A DNA stretch of 64,000 nucleotides from Chitinophagales bacterium (GCA_019694975.1 JAIBAY010000006.1:186001-250000), one strand, 5' to 3'; numbered from the stretch's first letter, positions 1 to 9,037 are shown. Notes: generated by a model from the sequence alone, not told the origin. Made by a program: numbers and translations.

Positions 1-307
1 TTGCGATCAGTTCGAGCGGCATGGGTTCGTTGAGCGGAAACTGAACAGAACCCTTGCCCTGTTTATACCTTGACAGCGCTTTGGCAAATTGCTTATGTCC
101 GGAAGGTGTTGCATAAAACCCGATGTGCAATTTATAGGCGGCGAAATAAACGAGCGCTTTGCCGTAAATCTTATAGCCGGGCATTCCGTAACTGAAAATC
201 TCTGTTGCTTCCGGAGCGTGCTTCCGGATCACGTCGCGTACATTATTCAACTGCTCCTGCACATCAGCCGGGAAGGTTGCAATATATTGATCTACGGCAC
301 CAGACAT
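1..307 (-). CDS. DUF1801 (YdhG-like) protein, partial, 3' end off window
   Basis: The minus-strand frame opens at ATG (307..305) and stays open to the left edge, giving about 102 residues that begin MSGAVDQYIATFPADVQEQ. The order of motifs (a short N-terminal helix, then PEATEIFSYGMPGYK, then a KLHIGFYATPSG strand and a basic GKGSVQFPL segment) is that of DUF1801/YdhG, the fold shared with bacterial frataxin-like iron chaperones. Members are small cytosolic proteins of unclear role. The C-terminus is missing only because the window ends. It is one of three DUF1801 proteins in the window; the others are at 5901-6311 and 45974-46465. Confidence 0.8.
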   Translation of the reverse strand, partial: MSGAVDQYIATFPADVQEQLNNVRDVIRKHAPEATEIFSYGMPGYKIYGKALVYFAAYKLHIGFYATPSGHKQFAKALSRYKQGKGSVQFPLNEPMPLELIA

Positions 308-423
308 GTGTTCGTTTTATCTGCGGGAATTTTGCGTGTGAAAGTCATTTCCTTCCCGCCGGTATTCAAATATAGTACGTCAATAGCAATTTGTGGGTTG
401 CGTCTGATAGGACAATTGCATGA

Positions 424-1599
424 TTATTTTGTAATGGCAATAATATTTTCGATGGCATCTTTCGTGGAAACGAATTGATCAATTTTTCCGTAGTTGCTGT
501 TTACCGCGTAAACTACCGTTGTGCTGTCGGCGGGGAAAAACAGCATGTTCGCATAGTAACCGATGGCATCGCCGCTGTGCATATAAGCGATTCCCTGCGG
601 CGTTTCAATTTTGAAGATCCCAAGGCCGTAATAGATCGGGAAAAATTCCGTGTCTTCTTCCAATGGCTTTTTCCAGGTTAACATTTCCTGCAGCGAAGTT
701 GCGTTGATGATCTCACCCTTCATCAATGCCCGGAAAAATACATTCATATCATACGGATTGGAGATGAGGCCGCCATCGGCTGTGTAATAATCCCATCCGC
801 TGTAATAGGTGCTTTCAATCACCTGCAGGTTACTGTAAAGATCAATGTAGCCGCGCACGATGCCATCAGGCACATGATTGTTACCGGCAAACTGTGTGAG
901 CGTTAAACCGAGCGGAGCGAATAATCGCTCATCAAAAACACGGTACAGTGGTTTGCCTTCCAGTTTTTCAAGCAGCAATCCCAGCAAGATATAGTTGGTA
1001 TTGGAGTAGCGCACATCGGCGCCCGCGGAAAAGTAGGCGCTTTTATGGTATGCATATTTTAACAGGTCATCTGCATGCCATTCTTTCAGCAGGTCGTTGA
1101 TGGATGCAGTTTGAAACGAAAGATTTTGTATGTAGTTGTAGATGCCGCTCGAATGCTGCAGCAGCTGCCTGATGGTTGCCTGATCAGCATTTTCAATTTT
1201 ATCAATCACATCACCCGGCAGGTAAGCAGCAATCTTATCATCAAGATTCAGCTTGCCTTCTTCCTGCAGTTGCAGCACAACGGTTGCAGTAAACATCTTT
1301 ACCGTTGATCCGACCCGTGAAATATTACAGGGCTGCATATCAATATTATTATGAAGGTCAGCTTTGCCGCTTGCACCATTCCAGGTACCTCTGCCGGTAT
1401 GGTAAACCGACATGGTAATGCCTGTGACACCGCTGCCGGTAATGCTGTTGAGCAGATCCTGGTAACGTATATTATCAGGACTCGTGCTGCTGCTGTCATT
1501 AAAACTGAACTGGCAGCTGTAAAAAGCAGGGGCAATGTCATCGCCTTTCCGGCAGGCGGTGATTAAAAGCAGGGTAAAAATGATGAAGGTATATTTCAT
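424..1599 (-). CDS. Serine hydrolase lipoprotein (beta-lactamase / DD-peptidase fold)
   Basis: This 391-residue protein starts with a lipoprotein signal (lipobox ITAC, Cys16), so it is probably anchored in the periplasm or outer membrane. The class C beta-lactamase/DD-peptidase motifs are all present: S98-T-V-K101 with the nucleophile serine and general-base lysine, Y198-S-N200, and H341-S-G343 as the KTG equivalent. Family members hydrolyse D-amino acid peptides or esters; the substrate here cannot be told. The start codon overlaps the stop of the upstream beta-barrel gene by 4 bp (1596-1599), so the two are translationally coupled. A second serine hydrolase lies just upstream at 2232-3302. 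Confidence 0.85.
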   Translation of the reverse strand: MKYTFIIFTLLLITACRKGDDIAPAFYSCQFSFNDSSSTSPDNIRYQDLLNSITGSGVTGITMSVYHTGRGTWNGASGKADLHNNIDMQPCNISRVGSTVKMFTATVVLQLQEEGKLNLDDKIAAYLPGDVIDKIENADQATIRQLLQHSSGIYNYIQNLSFQTASINDLLKEWHADDLLKYAYHKSAYFSAGADVRYSNTNYILLGLLLEKLEGKPLYRVFDERLFAPLGLTLTQFAGNNHVPDGIVRGYIDLYSNLQVIESTYYSGWDYYTADGGLISNPYDMNVFFRALMKGEIINATSLQEMLTWKKPLEEDTEFFPIYYGLGIFKIETPQGIAYMHSGDAIGYYANMLFFPADSTTVVYAVNSNYGKIDQFVSTKDAIENIIAITK

Positions 1600-2210
1600 T
1601 GCTGTGCCTGTTTTGCATGCAGGAAAAATTTCAACCCGAGATGCAAGCTGATATGCGTCATCAGCGGTATAAAGCCTGGAGAATAGGGATATTCTATCCA
1701 GGACTGATATCGCATGAATATTTTCGGGCCTGTCTTATTTTCTTTATCCGGGTAATATCCGATGTCGAGTGAAAGAGAAGGAAAGAGTCGTGCATTGCCT
1801 GCATCATTCCGTTGCTCATATACACCATTGCTGAAGGTGAATTCTTCCGCAGTGGCAAAGGTGTGCATGTATCCGATGCCGAATAAACCGGTGAAGGCAA
1901 TTCCAGCAGGCAGGCGGTATTCATAGCCGAGTTCTGAAAATAATCCTAAACCCTGGTTCAGATGGTTGTGATAGAAGTAACACAGGTTGGCTGTCTGAAA
2001 CAGGCGGGCATTTTGCGTTTCACGGTAGTTAAATTCTGTGCCGAGTTGTAAACCCGGATGAATGGGAACAGTGATCAGTCTGGTGAACGGCAGCGCCGTG
2101 GATTCATTAAACACGGAAACATTCACAGGAAACGGACGCTGCGCTGTAACGGAAAATGACTGTATCAATATGAACAGAAGCGTCAGTGGTATTTTAGTTG
2201 AATTTGTCAT
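1596..2210 (-). CDS. Putative outer-membrane beta-barrel protein
   Basis: The 204-residue product has a Sec signal peptide (hydrophobic residues 9-22, cleavage near TAQ). After it come alternating amphipathic strands rich in Tyr, Phe and Gly, such as GLGLFSELGYEYRLP and IFMRYQSWIEYPYS, and the chain closes with GLKFFLHA, a pattern of small 8-stranded outer-membrane proteins. I recognise no named family. It is followed with a 4-bp ATGA overlap by a serine hydrolase and preceded 21 bp upstream by another, so the three genes probably form one operon. The function is unknown. Confidence 0.6.
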   Translation of the reverse strand: MTNSTKIPLTLLFILIQSFSVTAQRPFPVNVSVFNESTALPFTRLITVPIHPGLQLGTEFNYRETQNARLFQTANLCYFYHNHLNQGLGLFSELGYEYRLPAGIAFTGLFGIGYMHTFATAEEFTFSNGVYEQRNDAGNARLFPSLSLDIGYYPDKENKTGPKIFMRYQSWIEYPYSPGFIPLMTHISLHLGLKFFLHAKQAQQ

Positions 2211-2231
2211 AGGCCTGCTGATTACTTCAAA

Positions 2232-3302
2232 TCAGATTTCATTGATAAAAAAGCGGTCTGCCTGATCAAGGAACCGTTCATCCGTCATGCCGGTCCGGTT
2301 AAACATCACGATGCTTCCCATGTCAAGCGCGGTATAAAGCCGTAGTTCACAATAGAATCCGCCACCGCCTCCGGCATGTGTAAAATACCGGTTTCCTTTT
2401 AATGTTCCGCAAAACCACGAAAGGCACATGCCGGTCTTTTTGCCGTCAAGCGTTTGGTTTTCCGTGAACAACATTTTTTTATATGGGTCCGACAGCAGTT
2501 TGCATTTGTGCTGCAAGAGCTCCTGCAGATAAACTGCGAAGGCTATGCAGGAGCCGATGAGTCCTCCATAAGCGGTACCGTTAACATAGAAATCTTTGAA
2601 TGGTTTCCATTTGCCTTCTGCTTTTCCCATGAATGCCTGCTTGTCAATAAAAAAGGAGAGCAGGGCATTCGACAGACTTAAGCGCTTGTGATAACCTTTT
2701 GCATGCTTCCCGTTATTAATGATGGAGAAGCCGAGTTCATCCGAAGTAAGTCCGAGTGGTTGCAGCAGGTTGACGGTGATATATTGTTCGTAAGCAATAC
2801 CGGTGATGTTTTCAATCAGCTGACCGAGTAATACATAACCGAGATTGGAATAGGAGAATTTTTCATTCACGCCAAACCTTGTACGGTTGTGCCTGCGAAA
2901 CAAAGTATTGAAATATTCATTCCTGTTGAAGCCGGCGTCGTCTTCGGGCAAGTGAATCCAATTGAGCGGTATGGGATTCGGAATACCGGCTGTGTGTGTC
3001 AGCAGGTGGCGTGTGGTGATTGCTCCGTGATATGGAAACCCGGGGAAATATTGAACAACGGGCTGATCAATATCCAGCAGGCTTCTTTCAGCCAGTTGTA
3101 AAACAGCGGTGGCAGTAAAGGTTTTAGTGACTGAGAAAGCATGATAGGTGGTGTGTTCAGTAATTGATTTCCTGTTTTTTAAGTCGGCGAATCCACCGTT
3201 AAAATGATGTATGACATGTGCTTTATTAAAAATCATGTATTGCACCGACGGACACTGATTGCGTTTCAGCAGCCGGTGCAACAGCATATCAACTTCATTC
3301 AT
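2232..3302 (-). CDS. Serine hydrolase (beta-lactamase family)
   Basis: A 356-residue protein with S57-V-T-K60 (nucleophile and lysine base), Y151-S-N153 and H309-A-G311 followed by a glycine run, the three signature motifs of the class C beta-lactamase/esterase/DD-peptidase superfamily. No signal peptide is evident at the chosen ATG, so it may be cytosolic or have a missed upstream start. It differs enough from the lipoprotein hydrolase at 424-1599 to be a paralogue rather than a recent duplicate. The same strand and 21-bp spacing to the barrel gene suggest co-transcription. The substrate is not predictable. Confidence 0.8.
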   Translation of the reverse strand: MNEVDMLLHRLLKRNQCPSVQYMIFNKAHVIHHFNGGFADLKNRKSITEHTTYHAFSVTKTFTATAVLQLAERSLLDIDQPVVQYFPGFPYHGAITTRHLLTHTAGIPNPIPLNWIHLPEDDAGFNRNEYFNTLFRRHNRTRFGVNEKFSYSNLGYVLLGQLIENITGIAYEQYITVNLLQPLGLTSDELGFSIINNGKHAKGYHKRLSLSNALLSFFIDKQAFMGKAEGKWKPFKDFYVNGTAYGGLIGSCIAFAVYLQELLQHKCKLLSDPYKKMLFTENQTLDGKKTGMCLSWFCGTLKGNRYFTHAGGGGGFYCELRLYTALDMGSIVMFNRTGMTDERFLDQADRFFINEI

Positions 3303-3505
3303 CAGCTGGAAGTTATTTTACCTGGTTAACATGACGACAACTGTTTGCTGAAGCATATGCTACAAATTGATTAAAGGAATACCGCTATCCCGCACGATGT
3401 ACTTCCGCGCAGGTAAAGATAGTATTGACATTGCATGTTTGTCAGCCTGGCCCTTCGGGCTGAATAGTAGATTGTATGATAATGGTTCCTTTACTGATGC
3501 CATGT

Positions 3506-4222
3506 CTAATGATTGTGTTCTCCTTCGCCTTTTGTAAGTTCACTTAATAGATAGTATGCGCCCTTCAGTACTATTTTCTGACGTGGTGCAATTTCTTCAA
3601 GCGGAATGATTTCAGTGAAGTGCTGATCCGTTGTGCCGGTACGGACTGGTATTTGCCGGTAGGTAAAAGGTTCCTGTTCCGCAAAAATAAAATGATCATT
3701 GCCGTTGCTGACGATAGCTTCACTGGGCAATGAGGGAGATGTGTTGTCATCAATATTGATGCGTGCTTCGATAAACATGCCGGGCAACAAGGTCTCGCCG
3801 GCATTTTCAATCCTGGCATGAGCAATGATGGCGGCGGATTTTGTGGATGCATCACCGCCAGCGACGAATGTGCCGGCTAAAACAGGTACCACAAATGTCC
3901 ATCGCAACAAGCCAATCATCAGAACAACCAATCCGATGATACCAATACCGGTGGCAGGCCGTATCAATGGGCTTTCATTTTCCGGTTTCTGACCCATGAA
4001 CATATAGGCGGGTAATAATGGAAGCCCTGTGATGGCAAAAGCAAACCAAGTCCGGATCAACGTATTTCCACCTTCCTGAAATTTGATCAGGATGGCAGCC
4101 GTGTCCTGTCGTAAGATGTCAGGATATTCAAAAATAATGGTGAGAATGGTGTAAGGAATAAAGAGCGCGACGGCGCCTGCAATCAACAGGTAGCCGATCG
4201 TTTTATTACTGACCTGTTTCAT
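3506..4222 (-). CDS. DUF4386 N-terminus fused to RND/CusB-type adaptor C-terminus (chimera)
   Basis: The 238-residue frame joins two unrelated parts. Residues 1 to about 133 read as the first half of a DUF4386 membrane protein, with four hydrophobic segments and the run GLLRWTFVVPVLAGTFV. From about residue 134 the text becomes the C-terminal end of a periplasmic efflux adaptor (CusB/CzcB/HlyD type): ARIENAGETLLPGMF, then SLPSEAIVSNGNDHFIF, then IVLKGAYYLLSEL and a His-rich tail. The missing parts are the second half of DUF4386 and the barrel/hairpin half of the adaptor. The likeliest origin is a deletion fusing two genes; it may well be non-functional. Its start overlaps the stop of the upstream gene by 4 bp. 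Confidence 0.65.
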   Translation of the reverse strand: MKQVSNKTIGYLLIAGAVALFIPYTILTIIFEYPDILRQDTAAILIKFQEGGNTLIRTWFAFAITGLPLLPAYMFMGQKPENESPLIRPATGIGIIGLVVLMIGLLRWTFVVPVLAGTFVAGGDASTKSAAIIAHARIENAGETLLPGMFIEARINIDDNTSPSLPSEAIVSNGNDHFIFAEQEPFTYRQIPVRTGTTDQHFTEIIPLEEIAPRQKIVLKGAYYLLSELTKGEGEHNH

Positions 4223-4683
4223 GATGCTGATTTATTAAAGAAGAAGGAGTAGCTGATGCCGCCTGGCGGATTGAGTTTCAGATCTTCATCCTGCGCTGCA
4301 ACAGCGATGGCACCGATGCGCAGGTTGAGACCTTTCCAGATCATCCATCGAAAACCGGCTTCGGCGCCGAACGCATTTTTATCCTCATAGTCGTGGTCAA
4401 GTCCGCGCAGGTACGACACGCCGGCGAAAAAGGAGGATGGATTTTCTCTTTTTCCTATCGGAAGAAACCAGCCTGTAAGGCCTGTCTTGACAAAGTTGTT
4501 GGTTTCACCGGAAAATGCGGTGAGATAATATCCGGCATGAATGCTGACCGGCCGGTAACGGTATGCTGCGCCGATTGACGGGCAGCGAAATCCATGAATG
4601 CTGATTTCACGCTTTGATAAACGGCTCTGTGCATGTGCCGATCATGCAGCCAGCAGGGCAAGCAGGATGATGAGTTCTTTCAT
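4219..4683 (-). pseudogene. Small outer-membrane protein interrupted by an in-frame TGA in the signal peptide
   Basis: Starting at ATG 4683 the frame reads a typical signal peptide (MKELIILLALLAA), then TGA at 4644..4642. It continues open in the same frame as SAHAQSRLSKRE and about 130 further residues to the stop at 4219. The downstream part has beta-barrel character (IHAGYYLTAFSGETNNF, GLNLRIGAIAVAAQ) and ends in SYSFFFN. With the TGA read through, the signal peptide would cleave naturally after SAHAQ. A point nonsense mutation or a sequencing error would explain it. It lies directly upstream of the adaptor chimera, so both may be remains of one efflux-type locus. Confidence 0.6.
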
Positions 4684-4922
4684 GTTTCAGGGTTATAAAA
4701 AGGTGTATGCAATATTTGCCGGAACGGAGAGGTGTTACATTGTATGATGACAATTCCGCTTAATGCTCTGTCAGGATGTTAAAAAGAAAAAGTGAAAACT
4801 TCTTTGCTCAACGATCAATGGAAACATCATGAGATTTCAACCGATGCCGTATTAATATACAGTTATTCAATGCGGAACACAGAATCAATTGACAGTTTCG
4901 TTTCCACTCACTTAAGTTAACA

Positions 4923-5318
4923 TCACTTTGCAGGGCCGCTTGATTTTTTTATGATGACGCTTGCAACAAACGCTTCCAGCAGGCTCAGCGGAATGGCAAC
5001 AGGTAAGATGCCGAAGGGAAGAACACCGAGATTACCGGTTACCACCCACATCAAAACAAAACCGGCAAACCAGGAGAGGAGTGTGGTGTGCAGCAGGGAA
5101 AACTTTCCGGAAACGAAATAAATAACGATGGCAAAGCATAGTGACCAGCCTCCCCACACTACGCCATTTAACGTCGATTCCGGAAAGTTTAAGCCAAGTT
5201 CACGGTAATGTGCCATCCAGTAATCATGCAATAAAAATGTATTGCGCAGAAATTCTGAAACGGTGATCCATGCAGCAGCAAGCAGGATCGGCAATATTGT
5301 TCTTCTTATCAGTGTCAT
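4923..5318 (-). CDS. Small integral membrane protein, unknown function
   Basis: A 131-residue protein (ATG at 5318; a GTG four codons upstream at 5330 is the alternative) with four predicted membrane segments, near residues 5-22, 53-71, 76-94 and 99-121, and a short Lys-rich tail IIKKSSGPAK. I do not recognise the family. It stands alone: the upstream region holds a degenerate regulator fragment and the downstream neighbour is the interrupted outer-membrane gene. Membrane topology is the only property supported by the sequence. Confidence 0.6.
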   Translation of the reverse strand: MTLIRRTILPILLAAAWITVSEFLRNTFLLHDYWMAHYRELGLNFPESTLNGVVWGGWSLCFAIVIYFVSGKFSLLHTTLLSWFAGFVLMWVVTGNLGVLPFGILPVAIPLSLLEAFVASVIIKKSSGPAK

Positions 5319-5546
5319 AACTATTATCACTTTTTGATGTTACACCGTTGCAATCTTGTTGCTCTTACAAAAAATCCTATGCTTGCAGAGCAGTAACAAA
5401 TTGTACACGCATTGTATGATGGTTGAAAGATAATATTTGATCATAGAAATGCGGCCGCTGAATTTTCTTGCCTGAATGCTCCGGCTATGTAGAACGTGCA
5501 ACCTATCGTTACCGCAGACAGCAATCATTTATTTACTGTTCCGGTT

Positions 5547-5827
5547 TCAAGCAGAGATAAAGTGTGAAGATGAGCACATCTGAAAGGCCTTATACCCGTT
5601 ATATCCTGTAATGAGCGTATTGAAAACGCCCGTTCTACTGACAATATAATCAAGGCCGGCGCTACGCTTCAATATGTAATGGAAAATTTCTTTTTGGTAT
5701 CCTGTCTTTTCAATATTTCATCTTTGTTAAAGGAAACTGGGAAGCATGAAGCTGCGAATGCCGTCCAGGCTTCTATCGTCGCATTGAAATATTTGTCAAA
5801 TGATTTCTTAAATGTCCCTGCAACCAT
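5547..5827 (-). pseudogene. Possible remnant of a Crp/Fnr-type cNMP-binding regulator N-terminus
   Basis: The 570-bp space between 5331 and 5900 has no intact gene. On the minus strand, from 5827, a 52-codon frame reads MVAGTFKKSFDKYFNATIEA, WTAFAASCFPVSFNKDEILK and RQDTKKKF. This resembles the first helices and strand of Bacteroidota Crp/Fnr-like proteins (..W..F...F.P..F.K.EIL.RQG). It stops at TGA 5671..5669, but a one-base shift just before continues as FHYILKRSAGLDYI to a stop at 5549..5547. The DNA-binding C-terminus is absent. The match is from pattern memory only and short, so it is a tentative pseudogene. Confidence 0.35.
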
Positions 5828-5900
5828 TGCTGTGGGTGAATTTAAATGATTGCAACAGCAGCACCATGTATTTAACTGCCATGATGAAGCAGTACATCAG

Positions 5901-6311
5901 TTACTTGCTTTTTACGGTGGCCCTGATCATTTCTTTCAAAACCTTGCTGTCAATATCATCCAGCTTATTGATATAGAGGCAACCTGCTCCTTTTTTAAAC
6001 TTCCCTAACTTTTTCAAAGCTGCCTCATGCAGCTGCAGGTTCATCAGGTAAATCGTCAGGTTGGCTTTTCGGGGCGAGAATCCAACCTTGAACCATTCCA
6101 CCTCTCTGCCGGATGAAGGGCTTTTATAGATCAGTTTGCCAAAACCAATGATGGAACTGCCCCACATCTTGGCTTCCTGCCTGCTGATTTGCTGCATCAG
6201 TTGAAGCAGGAGAAGACTGTCTGCCCGTTTCTGTTCCTGTGCTATGCCATTGATAAAATCCTCAACGCTGGAGTTGTTCTCCGCAGTTTTAATTTTCACC
6301 GGTTTAGCCAT
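5901..6311 (-). CDS. DUF1801 domain protein
   Basis: The 136-residue cytosolic protein carries the DUF1801/YdhG-like pattern: N-terminal helix VEDFINGIAQEQKRADSLLL, then EAKMWGSSIIGFGKLIYKSP, WFKVGFSPRKANLTIYL, and a C-terminal GAGCLYINKLDDID segment. Proteins of this kind are common stand-alone genes in Bacteroidota and have no settled function; a frataxin-like fold is known for relatives. It lies 30 bp downstream of the MDR oxidoreductase on the same strand, so the two are probably co-transcribed. Confidence 0.8.
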   Translation of the reverse strand: MAKPVKIKTAENNSSVEDFINGIAQEQKRADSLLLLQLMQQISRQEAKMWGSSIIGFGKLIYKSPSSGREVEWFKVGFSPRKANLTIYLMNLQLHEAALKKLGKFKKGAGCLYINKLDDIDSKVLKEMIRATVKSK

Positions 6312-6341
6312 ATACGTTTCTGTTGGTTGATTGTGATGATT

Positions 6342-7307
6342 TCAATCAGCAATTTTAATGATCACATTGCCGGTTTTTTGTCCCGTTGCAACATAATGAT
6401 AAGCCTTAACAATTTCATCTAATGAATAATACCGGTCGATGACAGGTTTGAACCGACCGTTGCGCGCGAGTTCCCCGAGGTATTCAACGTCTTGTTTATT
6501 GATGGAAGGTATAGGAAACAAAACTTTTTTTCCGCCCATATACGGTGTTGTGAGCGATAAAAAGACATTTGCCGAATGTCTTCCGAGTTCTGTTGAGATA
6601 TAGATTCCTTTCTGCTTCAGTAATTTTTTGCATTGCCGGAACGAACTTTTGCCCACAGCATCCAGGATAAAATCGAACTGTTGTCCCGTTTTTGTAAAGT
6701 CTTCCGTCTCGTAATCCAAAACGAGGTCAGCACCGAGTGATTTTATCAGTGCCACATTCCGTGTGTTGCAAACGGCTGTCACATGAACGCCCATGCTTTT
6801 TAACAGCTGTACGGCAGCGGAACCAATTGCTCCTGTTGCACCGTAAACCATTACCTGCTGACCGCTTGTTACGCGTGCGGCCCTGATATCACAGAGCGCA
6901 TAATGTGCTCCTTCCGTAAGGGCAGCCGCTTCATAAAAGTTCAGGTTGCCCGGTATGCTTGTGATGGCGCCTTTCGCTGCCATAACCAGGTACTCGCCAT
7001 GTCCGCCGCAGGTTTTATCATTAAATCCAAAAACTTTGTCACCGCTTTGAAATGCAGTAACCTGCCTGCCTGTCTCTTCCACTATACCGGCGAATTCGCA
7101 ACCGAGTACATGATGCACCGGTTTCAGCAGGCCCGTCCAGAACCTGGAGATAAAATATTCGGCGCTGCGAAAGCCGGCATCAGTCCTGTTTACTGTAGAA
7201 GCGATAACCTTCACCAGCACCTCATCCTCTTTGGCAACCGGCCGTGCAATCTCCATTAGTTGTACAACCTCCGGTGGCCCGTATTTATAATAGACCGCTG
7301 CTTTCAT
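6342..7307 (-). CDS. Zinc-free MDR oxidoreductase (quinone oxidoreductase-like)
   Basis: A 321-residue medium-chain dehydrogenase/reductase. The N-terminal GroES-like domain (MKAAVYYKYGPPEVVQL, then GCEFAGIVEETG) is followed by a Rossmann domain with the NAD(P)H motif VYGATGAIGSAAVQ near residue 155 and the C-terminal YHYVATGQKTGNVIIKI. The structural and catalytic zinc cysteines of alcohol dehydrogenases are not in place, which points to NADPH:quinone or enone reductase-type activity. It begins 30 bp upstream of a DUF1801 gene on the same strand. The substrate is not predictable. Confidence 0.85.
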   Translation of the reverse strand: MKAAVYYKYGPPEVVQLMEIARPVAKEDEVLVKVIASTVNRTDAGFRSAEYFISRFWTGLLKPVHHVLGCEFAGIVEETGRQVTAFQSGDKVFGFNDKTCGGHGEYLVMAAKGAITSIPGNLNFYEAAALTEGAHYALCDIRAARVTSGQQVMVYGATGAIGSAAVQLLKSMGVHVTAVCNTRNVALIKSLGADLVLDYETEDFTKTGQQFDFILDAVGKSSFRQCKKLLKQKGIYISTELGRHSANVFLSLTTPYMGGKKVLFPIPSINKQDVEYLGELARNGRFKPVIDRYYSLDEIVKAYHYVATGQKTGNVIIKIAD

Positions 7308-7585
7308 GTATCATGTTTTGAAAATTTATAATGACTTGTTTTGCGATGCTTCCCATACCGGTGCATGATTAAACAAATCTAAGAAAAGCAAATTCCTGCC
7401 GTCGCAGTTGGTGTGTTGTCGAATATGATATGACTGGACATTTTAGTTTTATTTAATTTGATGCAGGAAAAAGGGAATATGTCATGCAGATAGAATGAGA
7501 TTAATTTTGCTTTCGGCATTTCACATTCTTTCAAAAAACGAAGAACAAGTTTATCGAAAGTCCTATAGCACAGTATTGTGTGCGG

Positions 7586-9037
7586 TTATTCTGTGATGAT
7601 TAACTTTTGTGTAGCAATTGTTTTGTTTTCCTCTGTCAACCGGGCCACATAAAGGCCGGATGCAAGCGTGCCGCGCGGGAAAACAACCGACGGCCCATCG
7701 ATGTTTTCTATTTGGGTGACCATCTGCCCGAAAATATTGTTAACGGTGAGAGTTGCATTTATCAATGTTTTATCCGATTGCAAAACTGTCTGCGTGGAAA
7801 AGGGATTGGGAGAAAAAATGACGGACGTATTCGTGTTTGGCGCAGTGACGCCAGTTGTTGCCAAGCAGGTGTCGTAGGTAAGCAGTGTCACCTGTGTCAG
7901 CAATGACGAAAACGGAACGGCTGCACAGATATAGGAAAGATAGATCTGATCTTTCCACACCCCGAGTCCCCAGGTGCCGGTTTCATTTCCTGTTCCGCCA
8001 TAAGCATTGCATGAGTCTGGCGAAGCCGGATTAGAAACATCAATTACATGCATGTCACTTTTTCCCGTTGAAAGAAAGACACGCCGGCAATTTTTCTCAA
8101 AATGAATTTCGTTTGCGTGAATGTTACATCCAAACCAGTTTGTATTGGGGGCATTGTAAGGATTCCACCAGCCTGTCATTTGAATGTTGCCTGTGTCGGA
8201 AATATTCAGCACTTCCATTCCCGCGTAATCAACGGCAACATAAGCAAGCGTGTCATCCAGCACAATATTGTTATACGCTTTCGGGTGATCGAACGGCAGG
8301 TACATGGCAGGGTTGCACCAGTGTCCTGTTTCTACGGGAGCAAGTTTATTGGTGCAATTGATGATCCGGATGCCACCAGCGTCGTAACAAAGATACACGA
8401 TGCCGTTCCTCACTTCCATACCACGGGCATTGTAATGCCCAGCATTGGGGTTTGGAACGGGTGGGTAATCGATTGCCGGAATAAATTGTGAAACAAACTG
8501 GATATCACTTTTGTCGGCAACATCCAGGATGATGAGTCCGCTTTGCATTGCTCCCAGGTAGGCAAGGTTGCCTTCTACCCTCACTATACCGCCGCTGCTG
8601 TTGGCGTCCGGAGCAATGTAGTAGTCTGTAACAACCGGAGCAGCAGGGGTAGTTACATCTACTATCGCCATGCCTCCACCGGCGGGATTGACAAAAGAAT
8701 TCCCGATGGCGAGATAAAGATAGTTTCCGTATTGCGAAACACTCATTACATCCAGCATATCGAAAAGCGTTGTTGCAACCGTCGCGACCAGTGAGGGGGC
8801 GGTGATGACGGAAATGTCATATACCTTCAGCCCGGCTTCTTTATTGGCTACATACAAGTAGGGATGATCGTTTTGATCATGAATCATCGTCATCATCATC
8901 TGGCTGCAATTGGAAACGATGTCAGCCTTGTGCGTAATGTTTAATGAGCTGCACGATGGTTGCGCAATCGTATTGGCAGATGAAAAAACTATTGTAAGGA
9001 ATGCCGTGATGATGGTGGATTTTTTCATGGTCGACAT
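7586..9037 (-). CDS. Secreted LVIVD-repeat protein with T9SS type A sorting domain
   Basis: ATG at 9037 (MSTMKKS; a second ATG lies at 9028) gives a clear Sec signal peptide ending near TIAQ; a longer in-frame extension to 9106 spoils it and is not used. The body holds repeats of the LVIVD type (YLYVANKEAGLKVYDIS, GGMAIVDVTTPAAPV, GLIILDVADKSDI, GMEVLNISDTGNI), which build a beta-propeller. The last 80 residues, with SPNPF near the start and LASGLYVARL followed by KLIITE at the end, are a type IX secretion C-terminal sorting domain, so the product is exported and probably attached to the cell surface. The ligand or role is unknown. Confidence 0.85.
   Translation of the reverse strand: MSTMKKSTIITAFLTIVFSSANTIAQPSCSSLNITHKADIVSNCSQMMMTMIHDQNDHPYLYVANKEAGLKVYDISVITAPSLVATVATTLFDMLDVMSVSQYGNYLYLAIGNSFVNPAGGGMAIVDVTTPAAPVVTDYYIAPDANSSGGIVRVEGNLAYLGAMQSGLIILDVADKSDIQFVSQFIPAIDYPPVPNPNAGHYNARGMEVRNGIVYLCYDAGGIRIINCTNKLAPVETGHWCNPAMYLPFDHPKAYNNIVLDDTLAYVAVDYAGMEVLNISDTGNIQMTGWWNPYNAPNTNWFGCNIHANEIHFEKNCRRVFLSTGKSDMHVIDVSNPASPDSCNAYGGTGNETGTWGLGVWKDQIYLSYICAAVPFSSLLTQVTLLTYDTCLATTGVTAPNTNTSVIFSPNPFSTQTVLQSDKTLINATLTVNNIFGQMVTQIENIDGPSVVFPRGTLASGLYVARLTEENKTIATQKLIITE

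Noticed and set aside
5340-5528. 62-codon minus-strand frame upstream of the small membrane protein
   Set aside because: Composition is Cys/His-rich with no family likeness; it overlaps decayed DNA and has no support as a gene.
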